Source of the DNA: Sabellastarte sp. h YS-2021
Taxonomy: Eukaryota > Annelida > Polychaeta > Sabellida > Sabellidae
Assembly (NCBI GenBank): GCA_964017235.1
Contig: OZ024929.1
Span: forward strand, 20,457,464 to 20,521,463
DNA length: 64,000 bases
Direction: 5' to 3'
Below, one piece after another: positions 21,795 to 30,815 of the stretch. The translations under genes were made by a program, and so were the position numbers. Under the pieces are notes generated by a model. It was not told where the DNA came from. It did not search any database and saw only the letters and a program-made list of their open reading frames with translations. How positions within the stretch are numbered: position 1 is the first letter of the stretch; every line of letters begins with the position of its first letter.

Positions 21795-22311
21795 TAGTGC
21801 TGGGAGATCGCTTGGATTTTTCCTGTCGAAGTTCGTATCGGACATTTGTAACCAAACTTCGAACATTTCCGATTATGGAGTTGAAGTGTAAAAAAGACAG
21901 ATAAAATATTAATATTAAATTATATCAAGTAAAATACACACAAATTGCCACAAATATGACCAAAATATAATCTAAAAGCCATTCACAGACGTCTCCCTCA
22001 CTAACAGACTATGCTTGATGTATTCTCACTTGTGATTGGCTGATTTTGATTACCTTGACAACAGTGGGAAAACCCCAAGGTGTTTCTAATTACGTGATTT
22101 TTATTGCATTCACGGGTAGTTTTGTGATTTTAACTGATGGATATTTCAGATTTTTACAAAATATTATTAAGGTTAGTATTTTATTGTGACCAAAAGGCTG
22201 CAAAGAAATGGATTTAGCAAATATCGGTTTTACTTAAAGTTTGCCGATCATTGATTGGCAATGAGCCAGCGAGCGATAATACCGAAGTTTGCAAACATCG
22301 TCCCAGCACTA
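21795..22311. mobile_element. hAT-like MITE inserted in DIRS-B 3' region
   Basis: Inverted ends TAGTGCTGGGA and TCCCAGCACTA, flanked by the 8-bp duplication ATAACAAC (21787-21794 and 22312-22319). The 517-bp interior is AT-rich with no transposase. The 8-bp duplication is characteristic of hAT transposition. Confidence 0.92.
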
Positions 22312-22416
22312 ATAACAACAATTTTTAAACAGGCCCATTTGACCTAGGGTCAGAGAACCCTGAAAGGTCAGGGTCGGTCACTAACTCACCGGTTAACCGG
22401 GAGCCTACCGACGTTG

Positions 22417-22427
22417 CCCCCCCCCCC
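22417..22427 (-). other. Homopolymer C11 (minus-strand purine tract) in DIRS-B
   Basis: Eleven C residues followed by TTTTTTCTTTCCTTTC; on the coding strand this is a purine run ending in G11, polypurine-tract-like, between the recombinase stop and the ICR. Confidence 0.9.
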
Positions 22428-22625
22428 TTTTTTCTTTCCTTTCAGAGTGGTCTGAGTTGGAAAGATAGGGAGAGAGAGGGGCTGAGTTCAGTCCCAGAAG
22501 AAATAAACTTCCCAAAGGAAGCAAATCACAGTTGTTTAACATATATGTACATCCAACATATTTACATTATGTACATATCTAGCATATTTACAATATGTAC
22601 ATATTTACATATATACAACATCTCC

Positions 22626-25600
22626 TCACTTCTGGGCCTGGTGGTGCACCTGCTGGGCAGCCACTACAGGTCCCAGGTGGAAAAGCTCTGAATCAGCCCA
22701 GGCAACATCCTTCAAATAAAATTGGGTGAAGGTGTTGTGAGATTTCCAGTGGCAGGCTGACAAGATCTGATCTAAGGAGATCCCTGATTGGAAAGCCTTA
22801 GAAGCAGCAAAGGCCCTAACATCATGGGCTTTAACCTGATGTAAGGTGAGGGCCTCCTGGTCAGAGAGCTCATAGCACAGAACCACAGTCTGTTTGATCC
22901 ATGAGGAGATGGTGGCAGGCGAGATGTCTTTATCAAAACCCTTCTTGAAGGAGACAAAGACTAACTCCTTATTCTGCCTGAGGTCTGCAGTCCTGTCCAA
23001 GTAGTAACGCAGGGCTCTAACTGGACATAGGGACCTGTCACCCTTGAGTGACCTATCCAGAGATGGTGCCAGGGCTGGGATGACCACTGGTGCCACACTA
23101 TCTGGACCTTCCTTAGCCAGCTGATTCTTGGATAGGAAGCTGGGTGAGGGGTACAAAGACACCTTAGACCAGTCTGACTGGTGTCTGATGTTCTTATGTA
23201 ACCAAGCATGGATCTCACTCCTGCGTTTACCTGAACCCAAAGCCAGCAGGAAAACAGTCTTGAAAGTTAAATGTTTCAAGGAGGACTCTTTCAGGGGTTC
23301 AAAAGGAGCCTTTGTGAGCTGTAAAACCAGTGAAAGGTTCCAGGAGGGGATGCCCCTCCTGCCCTTAGGTCTGTCTCTATGGAAACTATCCAGGAGACGA
23401 GTGAGATTCTCATCTTTGCTGACATTAATGGTGGAATTGCCCAGTTTGTCAGCAATGGCTGATCTGTAGCCATCAATAGTGCCTGGTTGTAACTTCTTGT
23501 CCTGGAACAAGTGCAGGAGGAAGTCAGCAATGGCTTTCAGAGGTGGTACCCTGAAGTCCACCTGATTACTGAGGCACCACTTTGTAAAAATGGTCCACTT
23601 TGCCTCATAGACAGATCTGGTTGATCTTCTTTGAGGAGCCTCAATTCGTGCTGCCACTGCCTCAGAGAAGCCTTGCTCCTTGATTGCTGAGGCTCTAGGA
23701 GCCAGGCATGTAGGTTCAGATTCGACAGGTTCCTGTGAAGGACCTGGTTGAATGGCTGAGACACAAGGTTTGGTATGCTGGGCAGACAGAGTGGGATCTG
23801 GCTTGACATTGCTACCAGGTCCCAAAACCAGGGCATGTTGGGCCACCCTGGGGCAATCAGGATTATTCTGTTGCAGGGGTAGTCCTGGAGCTTCTCCACC
23901 ACTTTGCCCAAGATGGCTGCCGGTGGGAAGGCGTATGGGTCCAGGTCCTCCCAGGAGAGGCTGAGTGCATCCACTGCCCAAGCCTGGGGGTCTGGCACCG
24001 GTGACACAAACTGGGGTAGTTTGTTGTTGAACCTGGTGGCAAACAGGTCCACTTTTGGCTGGTGCCACCTTGCGCATACAGCTTGGAATACTGCTGGATG
24101 AAGTGACCACTCTGTTTGAATGATCTGGCCAAGTCTGGATAGCTTGTCTGCTATCACGTTCAGCCGGCCGGGGATGTGACGTGCCCTGAGGGTTACCTGT
24201 TGTCTGGTGCACCAGGACAGGATTCTCCACAGTAGGGCACACAGTGACCCCGACTTCATCCCCCCTTCTTTGTTGATATAGGCAACCACTGTTGTGTTGT
24301 CTGTAGCTATCAACACAGTCTTGTTGCAGACCAGGGTTCGAAACTCCTTTAGAGCTAGAAAAACTGCTTTTAGCTCTAAGTGGTTTATGTGCAACTTGCT
24401 TTCTGGAAGGGACCAGGTTCCCCTTGCAGTATGGTCGTCCAAGTGAGCGCCCCACCCTTCGTTTGATGCGTCTGTAAAGATCTGCAGAGCATGTTTTAGA
24501 GGGTGTAATGGTTGACCTAGTAGCACATTGCTTTCCTCCAGCCACCACCTTAGATGAGGATGGAGGGACTTGGGGACCGGTATCACCTTTTCCAGTGATT
24601 CTGGGACCCTCCAGTTGTTTTTCAAGTGCCACTGTATGGGTCTCATGCGGAGTCGCCCTAAGTGGACTTGTTTTTCTGTTGCTGTGAGGAGACCTATGAG
24701 GGACATGAATTTCCGGACCGGACAAACCGGATCCGACATCATTGATCTGATCTTGTCTGTCAAAGCCTGCCAACGTTCTTCTGTTGGTCTGACCTTGCCC
24801 TCTTTCAGGTCGAACTGGTAACCTACAAAGTTGAAGACCTGTTTGGGTGCCAGTTCTGACTTTTCCTTGTTCACCAGCCACCCTAGTTCCTGACAAAGTG
24901 TGACCAGGGTTTGAGTATGCTGGAGACAGGTGTGGAGGGTAGAGGCCCTCACCAGCCAGTCGTCTAGGTACTGGTGGATTCTTATACCCTGTCGTAAAGC
25001 CATGAGCTTGACCTCTTTGGCCACCATTGTGAACTCCATGGGTGCAGTGGAAAGACCAAAGGGCAGGGCCTTGAACTGGTAGGATTGGCCCTGAATGTGA
25101 AAACGCATGTACTTCCTTGACTGACTGTGAATTGGTATGTGGAAGTAAGCGTCTTTGAAATCTATGGATGTGACCCACTCCCCTGCCTGTAGGGAGGATC
25201 TTATTGTCTCTGGGGTCTCCATCTTGAACGACTCTGTGTTTAAAAAGGTGTTCAAAGTGCTCAGGTCCAAGATAGGTCTCCACCGGTTGTTGGGTTTGGG
25301 AACCAAAAATAACCGGTTGTAAAACCCTAGGGAGGTCTGATTTGTTACCGGTTCTACTGCATTCTTGTTTGTTAGCTGAGTCAGTGCCTCCAAAAGGAGG
25401 GACTGTCTTTGGGGGTTTACATATTTGCTGATGACCATTGGTGACCTGGTTAGGGTGGGTCTGAACCGGAAGGGAAGGGTGTAGCCCTCTCTCAGTATTC
25501 TGATAACTTTTGGACTGGCACCCAGAGTTTCCCACTTCTCCCAAAACTGCTGAAGTCTTGCCCCTACAGGAAGATTTGTGACAACAGTTGGGACATTTGT

Positions 25601-25676
25601 GACAATTTTTACAAAACTCAAGTGATCTACACAGGAAACATCTTTCACATGGTTTATTTCTCTGATAGATTGACAA
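22626..25676 (-). CDS. Tyrosine recombinase of DIRS-B, at the 3' end of a 1016-codon open frame
   Basis: The recombinase occupies about residues 655-1016. It starts near CLAPRASAIKEQGFSEAVAA; the core-binding part contains TIDGYRSAIADKLG. Catalytic residues visible are Arg in GKRRSEIHAW (about 815), the HxxR box in KAHDVRAFAAS (about 950), CHWKSHNTF (about 975) and Tyr in QFYLKD (about 985). The stop is at 22626. Upstream, the same frame stays open for another ~650 codons across the RT-RNase H-methyltransferase gene and begins with a Cys-rich cluster (residues about 10-38, 10 Cys, containing CKNCHKCPNCCHKSSC). Whether that upstream part is translated is unknown; the recombinase may start internally or by frameshifting. 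It should integrate a circular DNA intermediate. The domain call is secure, the N-terminus is not. Confidence 0.9.
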   Translation of the reverse strand: MSIYQRNKPCERCFLCRSLEFCKNCHKCPNCCHKSSCRGKTSAVLGEVGNSGCQSKSYQNTERGLHPSLPVQTHPNQVTNGHQQICKPPKTVPPFGGTDSANKQECSRTGNKSDLPRVLQPVIFGSQTQQPVETYLGPEHFEHLFKHRVVQDGDPRDNKILPTGRGVGHIHRFQRRLLPHTNSQSVKEVHAFSHSGPILPVQGPALWSFHCTHGVHNGGQRGQAHGFTTGYKNPPVPRRLAGEGLYPPHLSPAYSNPGHTLSGTRVAGEQGKVRTGTQTGLQLCRLPVRPERGQGQTNRRTLAGFDRQDQINDVGSGLSGPEIHVPHRSPHSNRKTSPLRATPHETHTVALEKQLEGPRITGKGDTGPQVPPSSSKVVAGGKQCATRSTITPSKTCSADLYRRIKRRVGRSLGRPYCKGNLVPSRKQVAHKPLRAKSSFSSSKGVSNPGLQQDCVDSYRQHNSGCLYQQRRGDEVGVTVCPTVENPVLVHQTTGNPQGTSHPRPAERDSRQAIQTWPDHSNRVVTSSSSIPSCMRKVAPAKSGPVCHQVQQQTTPVCVTGARPPGLGSGCTQPLLGGPGPIRLPTGSHLGQSGGEAPGLPLQQNNPDCPRVAQHALVLGPGSNVKPDPTLSAQHTKPCVSAIQPGPSQEPVESEPTCLAPRASAIKEQGFSEAVAARIEAPQRRSTRSVYEAKWTIFTKWCLSNQVDFRVPPLKAIADFLLHLFQDKKLQPGTIDGYRSAIADKLGNSTINVSKDENLTRLLDSFHRDRPKGRRGIPSWNLSLVLQLTKAPFEPLKESSLKHLTFKTVFLLALGSGKRRSEIHAWLHKNIRHQSDWSKVSLYPSPSFLSKNQLAKEGPDSVAPVVIPALAPSLDRSLKGDRSLCPVRALRYYLDRTADLRQNKELVFVSFKKGFDKDISPATISSWIKQTVVLCYELSDQEALTLHQVKAHDVRAFAASKAFQSGISLDQILSACHWKSHNTFTQFYLKDVAWADSELFHLGPVVAAQQVHHQAQK

Positions 25677-26185
25677 TAATCGGGATTTACACCTTTCTTT
25701 TGCGGTGACCCGTTGGCAAAAGGAACACTTGCAACAAAAGAGTTTACATGTGGAAACACAGTCTCGCTCTTGTTTGTCACTGGTGGTGGTGGGTACAAGC
25801 CCTCCATCTTGTCGGATACATTTACAGAGTTCACCAATCCGACCACATTTGCAAAACAGTGATTGTCATTTATGCTTTTTAAATCCCCTGGCCGGCTTCT
25901 GGATGAAGTTTGAGGCTTTACCACCACCTTTCTGAGCAGTTTGCCGGTCTCTAATCTGCTTCCATGCCGGAGTAGTGGGCTTCCGGTCCGGCTGGTGAGG
26001 GGTTCGATTGGAGGAGACGTATGGATGAAAACGTCCAGGTTTCCTTGGTGTGGTACCAGCAGAACGCCTCTCTTCACTACGTAAGATTTCCTCTTCAGCT
26101 TTGACCAGTAAGCTGTCCGGGAAGAGTGATAGTTGGTGAACTGGAGACGTACGTAAGGCAGACAAGGTGTCCGGTTTAATCCCAC
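23537..26185 (-). CDS. Reverse transcriptase - RNase H - methyltransferase-like polyprotein of DIRS-B (882 codons)
   Basis: Domains in order: lead-in with GARLQQFWEKWETLGAS and LREGYTLPF (about 205-240); RT with FLVPKPNNRWRPILDLS, SIDFKDAYFHIPI (about 340) and the catalytic QYLDDWL (about 403); RNase H with FTDASNEGWGAHL (about 568), LELKAVFLAL, ATDNTTVVAYINK (about 625) and NVIADKLSR; methyltransferase-like domain with DLFATRFNNKLPQFVSPVPD (about 710), DPYAFPPAAIL (about 750) and IAPGWPNMPWFWDL (about 780). No stop interrupts it. It overlaps the end of gag by about 320 bp in another frame, so the true start may lie downstream of the first Met or depend on frameshifting. It would copy the RNA genome into DNA. 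It overlaps the recombinase frame for 2140 bp. Confidence 0.92.
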   Translation of the reverse strand: MGLNRTPCLPYVRLQFTNYHSSRTAYWSKLKRKSYVVKRGVLLVPHQGNLDVFIHTSPPIEPLTSRTGSPLLRHGSRLETGKLLRKVVVKPQTSSRSRPGDLKSINDNHCFANVVGLVNSVNVSDKMEGLYPPPPVTNKSETVFPHVNSFVASVPFANGSPQKKGVNPDYCQSIREINHVKDVSCVDHLSFVKIVTNVPTVVTNLPVGARLQQFWEKWETLGASPKVIRILREGYTLPFRFRPTLTRSPMVISKYVNPQRQSLLLEALTQLTNKNAVEPVTNQTSLGFYNRLFLVPKPNNRWRPILDLSTLNTFLNTESFKMETPETIRSSLQAGEWVTSIDFKDAYFHIPIHSQSRKYMRFHIQGQSYQFKALPFGLSTAPMEFTMVAKEVKLMALRQGIRIHQYLDDWLVRASTLHTCLQHTQTLVTLCQELGWLVNKEKSELAPKQVFNFVGYQFDLKEGKVRPTEERWQALTDKIRSMMSDPVCPVRKFMSLIGLLTATEKQVHLGRLRMRPIQWHLKNNWRVPESLEKVIPVPKSLHPHLRWWLEESNVLLGQPLHPLKHALQIFTDASNEGWGAHLDDHTARGTWSLPESKLHINHLELKAVFLALKEFRTLVCNKTVLIATDNTTVVAYINKEGGMKSGSLCALLWRILSWCTRQQVTLRARHIPGRLNVIADKLSRLGQIIQTEWSLHPAVFQAVCARWHQPKVDLFATRFNNKLPQFVSPVPDPQAWAVDALSLSWEDLDPYAFPPAAILGKVVEKLQDYPCNRIILIAPGWPNMPWFWDLVAMSSQIPLCLPSIPNLVSQPFNQVLHRNLSNLNLHAWLLEPQQSRSKASLRQWQHELRLLKEDQPDLSMRQSGPFLQSGASVIRWTSGYHL

Positions 26186-28088
26186 CCCTTATGAACTCTA
26201 AATAACTGTCCCGCCGGGCCAGGGTGAGATTAGCCATGCTGATAAAGACTCCCTCTGACAAATCCTGCATGGTACGCTGCATAGCCTGTGAAATTGACCG
26301 GTTAAACGTAACCAGATATTCCAGCTCTTCAACAGCTTGTTGTTTCTCAGCACTTTTACCCTTTGAGGAATCGAACCTGAGGGATTTTAACTGGGTGACC
26401 ATGGAGTCCTGTACCTTGGTGAGGCATCTAGAGAGGCCAGCAGCGTGATTACACATCACTGATTGTTCTCTGAATGACCTCTCCCACCTTCTAAGGGTGT
26501 CCTGGCTGAAGGTCCTGGAAGCTGGAGCAGAAGGTAAACTGCGTCTTGCAACTCTAGAAAACATACTGTTAAGCTTTGCCGGTTCCGGAGACCAGTCACC
26601 AACAGCCTGGGTAGACGCATCCTTTTTAACAGCTTGCATGTCGTACCACTTTGAAGTACGGGGTGTCTTGACAAATTGGTCACGCAGTAGACCACTGGTT
26701 TCTGACCAATGGGAGGCGACTGGTTAGACAGCGTAGTTTTATAACTGGAAGGCAGAACCTCAGGACCCGCACCGGGAGCCTGTGGAGGCTGGGTGGCAGT
26801 CCCTGCACCGGGAACCAGTAAAGGTTGGGTGGCAACAGTCTCAGAGGTACCGGGGCCCTGAACAGGGTGGGTAGCACTCTCATTCACTTCCTTCACAGCT
26901 TGTGTACCAGGAACCCCCAGCGGAGGTTGGGTAGCCGTCAACTGCGTAGCAACGTCACTAGTGCCCTCAGAAAACATAACACTTGTAGAAGCACCCGGAT
27001 CAAAGAAGGGGTGTTCTCTGGGCACCACAGAAGCAGAATTCACCGGTCTCACAGGGACAGCAAATGACTGGTTAATCAGCATTGCTTCCAGACGGGAAAA
27101 TCTCTCACTCCACTTGTCATCAAGGGACTTGAGGTCGTCAGAAGTAGGCTTACTGCTGTGCTTCCGTTTAGTAGACCTTGGGGAACCATCAGAACGCTTC
27201 TTCTTGTGCTTGGGTGTAGTGTAGGGATTGGTGCTCGATCTTTCAATATCGATCGATCATCCCACAGAACTGCCGATATCGACACATACTACCAGCATTT
27301 CAATATCGAAACCACATATAAGAAACAGACAAAAATAAAATAAACAGAGTAATTTTACTGCTTAAATAAATATTTATTACATAAACGCCTTAAAAAGCAC
27401 ATTTACAACCGAAATAAATTGGTTCAAGTCTGGCGCCATCTTTGTTTACATTGTCAGTGACAACTTCCGGTTTCACGGAAGAGAAACAAAACCTGACAGC
27501 TAGTACACAAAAAAGCATGAAAACTCTTATTTGATTGGATTTTTGTTCATTTTATTTAATTTTATATTGCAGAAATATATTTTTGGTGCATAAGTAGTAT
27601 CTTTTGATAATTTCGTGAATTTATATGTGCACGTTTTCAAACAACCTGTATTATCGCCCACGGCTTACGTTAACGGTCCCGATATTGAAATATCGATCGA
27701 TCCACAACCCTAAATTTTCATTCGATATCGATCCTCAATATGGCTCTCGATCCCTATACTACTTGGGTGTAGAATCAACAGGAGACTGCGTCCCTGAATT
27801 GACCGGACCCAGCAGTGAAACCTCAGACGGATCAACAAGCTTGGGAGACGTACTTGTCAAATCTTCAGATTTCTTCTGGCTAGAGCGTTCTTTCCTTTCC
27901 TTGTAGGTCGGGGTTGCTAACTGGTGGATCTGAGCAGGCGTAAACGCCTTACAGATACTACAGTCCAACTTCTTTACACACGGGTCGTCTCCCACCCCCT
28001 TGTCACGACAACGCGCGCATTTCTTATGGTTGTCGAAAAGGGCCATAACGTGCCCGCAAGAACCTCGTTTCTGTCCAGGAGACGACAT
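25866..28088 (-). pseudogene. Gag-like protein of DIRS-B, interrupted by a MITE and a frameshift
   Basis: The likely start is ATG at 28088 (MSSPGQKRGS). A His/Cys cluster follows at residues about 11-40 (CGHVMALFDNHKKCARC, then GVGDDPC), possibly zinc-binding. The frame runs into the hAT MITE at 27761; on the other side (from 27216) it resumes in register across one copy of the target duplication, with a basic stretch (KKKR, KRKHSSK) and then a Pro/Gly/Ala-rich section with repeats of TQPP. Around 26690-26720 the frame shifts by one base; the C-terminal part (about 26710-25866) has TSKWYDMQAVKKDAS and a helical middle, ending Lys-rich at a stop at 25866. Gag role is inferred from position. 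Confidence 0.75.
27217..27761. mobile_element. hAT-like MITE inserted in DIRS-B gag
   Basis: 545 bp, with ends TAGTGTAGGGAT and (inverted) TAGTATAGGGAT and the 8-bp target duplication CTTGGGTG at 27209-27216 and 27762-27769. The interior contains repeated ATCGATCGAT-type palindromes near both ends and no transposase. Confidence 0.92.
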
Positions 28089-28210
28089 AATGATCAGGAA
28101 CGTTGTAGAATTATTCCGTACTAATAAAAAACAAGAAACTTGGAAGAGTTCTTTGTAAAAATTCAAAAGCGTATCTCTGAAGAAAATCTTCTGCACACTC
28201 TTTCGCGCCA

Positions 28211-28402
28211 AACGAAAAAGATGCTATGACGTCAAGAGGTAAACAGGAAATGAAGTACGATGCGCCACCTGGCGAATGCACACTCTGTGACCGGTCCTGC
28301 CGGTAGTATATACAGGACGTCTTTTTCTGGCGTTTGGCGGGACCGGTCGCGCCGACCGGTAAAGCAATTGTCCATTGGATAGGATGTATTAACGCAATAA
28401 AA
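28211..28402 (-). repeat. DIRS-B 5' inverted terminal repeat
   Basis: Reverse complement of the left repeat, from AACGAAAAAGATGCTATGAC through GCGCCGACCGGTAAAGC to ACGCAATAAAA. Confidence 0.92.
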
Positions 28403-29279
28403 ATGTAATTTATTAGGATTTTCATGTTAGAATCAAAATGAAACCAAACTCCACCAATGTCTATGTTATGGCAATAATCCATCAGTGGGCGGACATCATG
28501 CAGACGTATAACTCTGATTGGCAGTTTAGTAACACAAAGGCATAGCTTTTTTGCTTTTGCCTCTTGACCAATCAGATTCACTGACACAGCTGCATTATAT
28601 AGGTATTTATTTATCAAATCTAGCTGATTTAGTTATGATAACTGCTTGTTTGCTCAACTTGTCTGTTTTAGAACACTGGTAGTTACATCTATGCAGCCAT
28701 GGCTCATACTGAGTGGATTAAGTGCCCAATACTTTACACAACCGACTCAGCAAAGTAACATGAAATGTGAAATTTGCCAATATGGAAACCAGCTTCTAGT
28801 TTTGTGACTTTTTTTACTTTTAAACTACTTTTTTTTACTTTTAAACTACTTTTTTTTTTTTTTCTACTTTAAAAAAAAAATAGCGTCAGATAAGCCCGTA
28901 TCCCACAGCCTGGGGAAATAGTTTTCAACACCATGAGATATAGTAGTGAAACAGCACAAAGATTGGGATACTTTCAGGGCAGTGGTAGTTATATAAAGTT
29001 CTAAATAATGTTTAAGTAGAGAAAATAACATCTCAGAGAAAGAAAATGAATGTAAAAATAAAGTATTAAAACAAGAAAATTCAATAGCAAGATGACAGCA
29101 TTAATCAAAAAACTAAAAATTATGTAGCTGTAAAATTTATTACTTGTAAAATAGCTGTCAATGGAAACAGCACAATTATGTAAATGTGTATATAATAATC
29201 AGTTGCAGCAGTCCATATATCTTTGTCAGATATGGTAGAGGTCACAAATATGGCAGGTGAACACACTTTGGCAGAGCCA
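28403..29279. other. Intron; no gene; T-rich and A-rich runs
   Basis: Nothing coding is visible. A T-rich stretch with repeats of ACTTTTAAACTAC lies at about 28809-28870, followed by an A run. Confidence 0.6.
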
Positions 29280-29965
29280 AAGTTAAAGGTTGCAACCTGA
29301 TGGACACCTGCACCCCCTAACCTATGTCCCTACCAAGTGTCAACCTTCTACATCTTATGGAATCCAAGAAATACCCAGACAAGATTTTAAAAATCATGGT
29401 CACTATGACAAGGTCAAATCAAGTTTACACCATGATGTTACACACCTTCAACTCCCAACCAATGTCCCTATCAACTTAGCAAGTATCAACTTCCTACACC
29501 TTATGGTTGACGAGATATAGCCCGGAAAAGATTTTCAAACTCAAGGTCACTACAGCAAGGTCAAATCAAGTCAAACCATGATGTTGCACACCTACACCCC
29601 CTAACCAATGCCCTACCATTTATCAACTTTCTACACCTTACGGTTTCCACTATAAAGCCCGGACAAGATTTTATAGGTAAAGGTCACTACGGCAAGGTCA
29701 AATCCAGGTCACACCATGACATTGTACACCTACAACCCCTAACCAATGTCCCTACCAAGTATCAAGTTCCTACACCTTACAGTTTTCAAGACATAGCATG
29801 GACAAAATTTTATAGGTCAAGATCACTACTACAACTTCAAAGGTCAAATCAAGGTCATACCATGACGTTACACACCTACACCCCCTAACTAATGTCCCTA
29901 CCAGTAATCAACTTCCTACACCTTACGGTTGCCAAGATATAGCCCGGACAAGATTTTCAGTTCAA
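29280..29965. repeat. ~140-bp satellite, second array, about 5 copies
   Basis: Same unit as at 1-1545 (CCAATGTCCCTACCAAGTAT, GATATAGCCCGGA, CAAGGTCAC). Copies here are also diverged and in the same orientation. Confidence 0.9.
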
Positions 29966-29984
29966 GAATTATGTTTATATGTTT

Positions 29985-30115
29985 TTCGTTTATGGCTGCT
30001 GCCATATTGAATGTTGCTTCCTGTCAAGGTATATACTTAACTTTACAAGGGCTCGATGTCAAGTCAAAATCTTATCCACAAGCAATCAACCCCAATTCTT
30101 TGTACCTGTCACACC
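29985..30115. repeat. Diverged copy of the sequence at 6700-6815
   Basis: Shared words in the same order include TGGCTGCTGCCATATTGAAT-like, TTTCCTGCCAAGGTATATAC-like and AGGGCTCGAT, then GTACCTGTCACA-like. It follows the second satellite array directly. Likely an interspersed repeat. Confidence 0.65.
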
Positions 30116-30194
30116 CCAGAATGGATATGTGAATCAAGATTTTCATCTGCACTGTCAGCTCAGTGTATTTACCTCAATGGGTAAAACGTTTTGG

Positions 30195-30530
30195 TTGTGT
30201 GGATATCGATAGTGAATGTAAAAATATTTCAATATCGGCCAATATCGGGGGAGTGGGGTAATATTGTCTACCAAATAGAATTTGCATTACCAAAGACGTG
30301 TTTTTGTTCTAGGATATCCCCGACCGCTAACGGTAGTGAAACATACCAAAACAAAACATGCCAGTTTTCATCAAAAACGCATTGAAACCTACACAAATGC
30401 AAGATGAAAGTGTACAATTTCCTCAGATTTAGGCCTTATTTCAAGTATTTGCAGTGTAAATTTGACAGTTCCACTTAAAATGGTGATACAGATACACGTC
30501 TTTTGTGATCGATATTGGCAACCCTGTTTC
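30195..30530. mobile_element. Possible small MITE with ATCGATAT-type ends
   Basis: The left side has GGTTGTGTGGATATCGAT and the right side ATCGATATTGGCAACCCTG, roughly inverted. I could not find a clean target duplication, so the boundaries are approximate. Confidence 0.35.
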
Positions 30531-30632
30531 AAAACAATAATTATCGTCAATATCGATAAACAAAGTACAAACTAATTTACCTCCATTACTTTGAAGGCAC
30601 TTTAACATCAGTCTACTTGACACAATACTTAC

Positions 30633-30815
30633 TATCTCTCACTCTGGTGGGAGTAAAACCGTTTGTCTTTGGGAACTTTCGGGCCATAGCTGCAGTATTA
30701 GAGGAGCTCTGTGTCAGATACACACCACCGCCATTCACAAACGAGCTTTCTCTTGTCCTGAATCGGCTCGTCAGTGGGTTGGTTCCCATGGCAACCATGT
30801 CATCTGACTCACGAC
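30633..30815 (-). CDS. Host gene, internal coding exon (183 nt)
   Basis: Minus strand: acceptor CTGTACTTCCAACAG ends at 30816 and the donor GTAAGT occupies 30632-30627. The exon is phase 1 at both ends and encodes RESDDMVAMGTNPLTSRF, followed by ESSFVNGGGVYLTQSSSN and KFPKTNGFTPTRVRD. It joins in frame to 33155-33625 upstream and to 7235-7371 downstream, each join making a Ser codon. The peptide is polar and probably disordered. The plus strand also has an open frame here, but only the minus strand has consensus splice sites. Confidence 0.75.

Larger units (their letters stand above)
21364..28402 (-). mobile_element. DIRS-like retrotransposon, copy DIRS-B (best preserved)
   Basis: Read on the minus strand from 28402: 5' inverted repeat, gag-like gene, RT-RNase H-methyltransferase-like frame, tyrosine recombinase, G-tract, ICR, 3' inverted repeat. 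Two hAT-type MITEs (21795-22311 and 27217-27761) are later insertions; without them the element is about 6.0 kb, matching DIRS-1. Termini are TTGCAAATTTAATAAG on the left and CGCAATAAAA on the right. RT and recombinase frames are uninterrupted; gag is broken. Low decay of pol suggests it is the youngest of the three, though it must predate the MITE insertions. Confidence 0.93.

Noticed and set aside
27240-27300. Clustered ATCGAT palindromes as a regulatory site
   Set aside because: They are parts of the MITE at 27217-27761 and recur near its other end, so transposon structure explains them.
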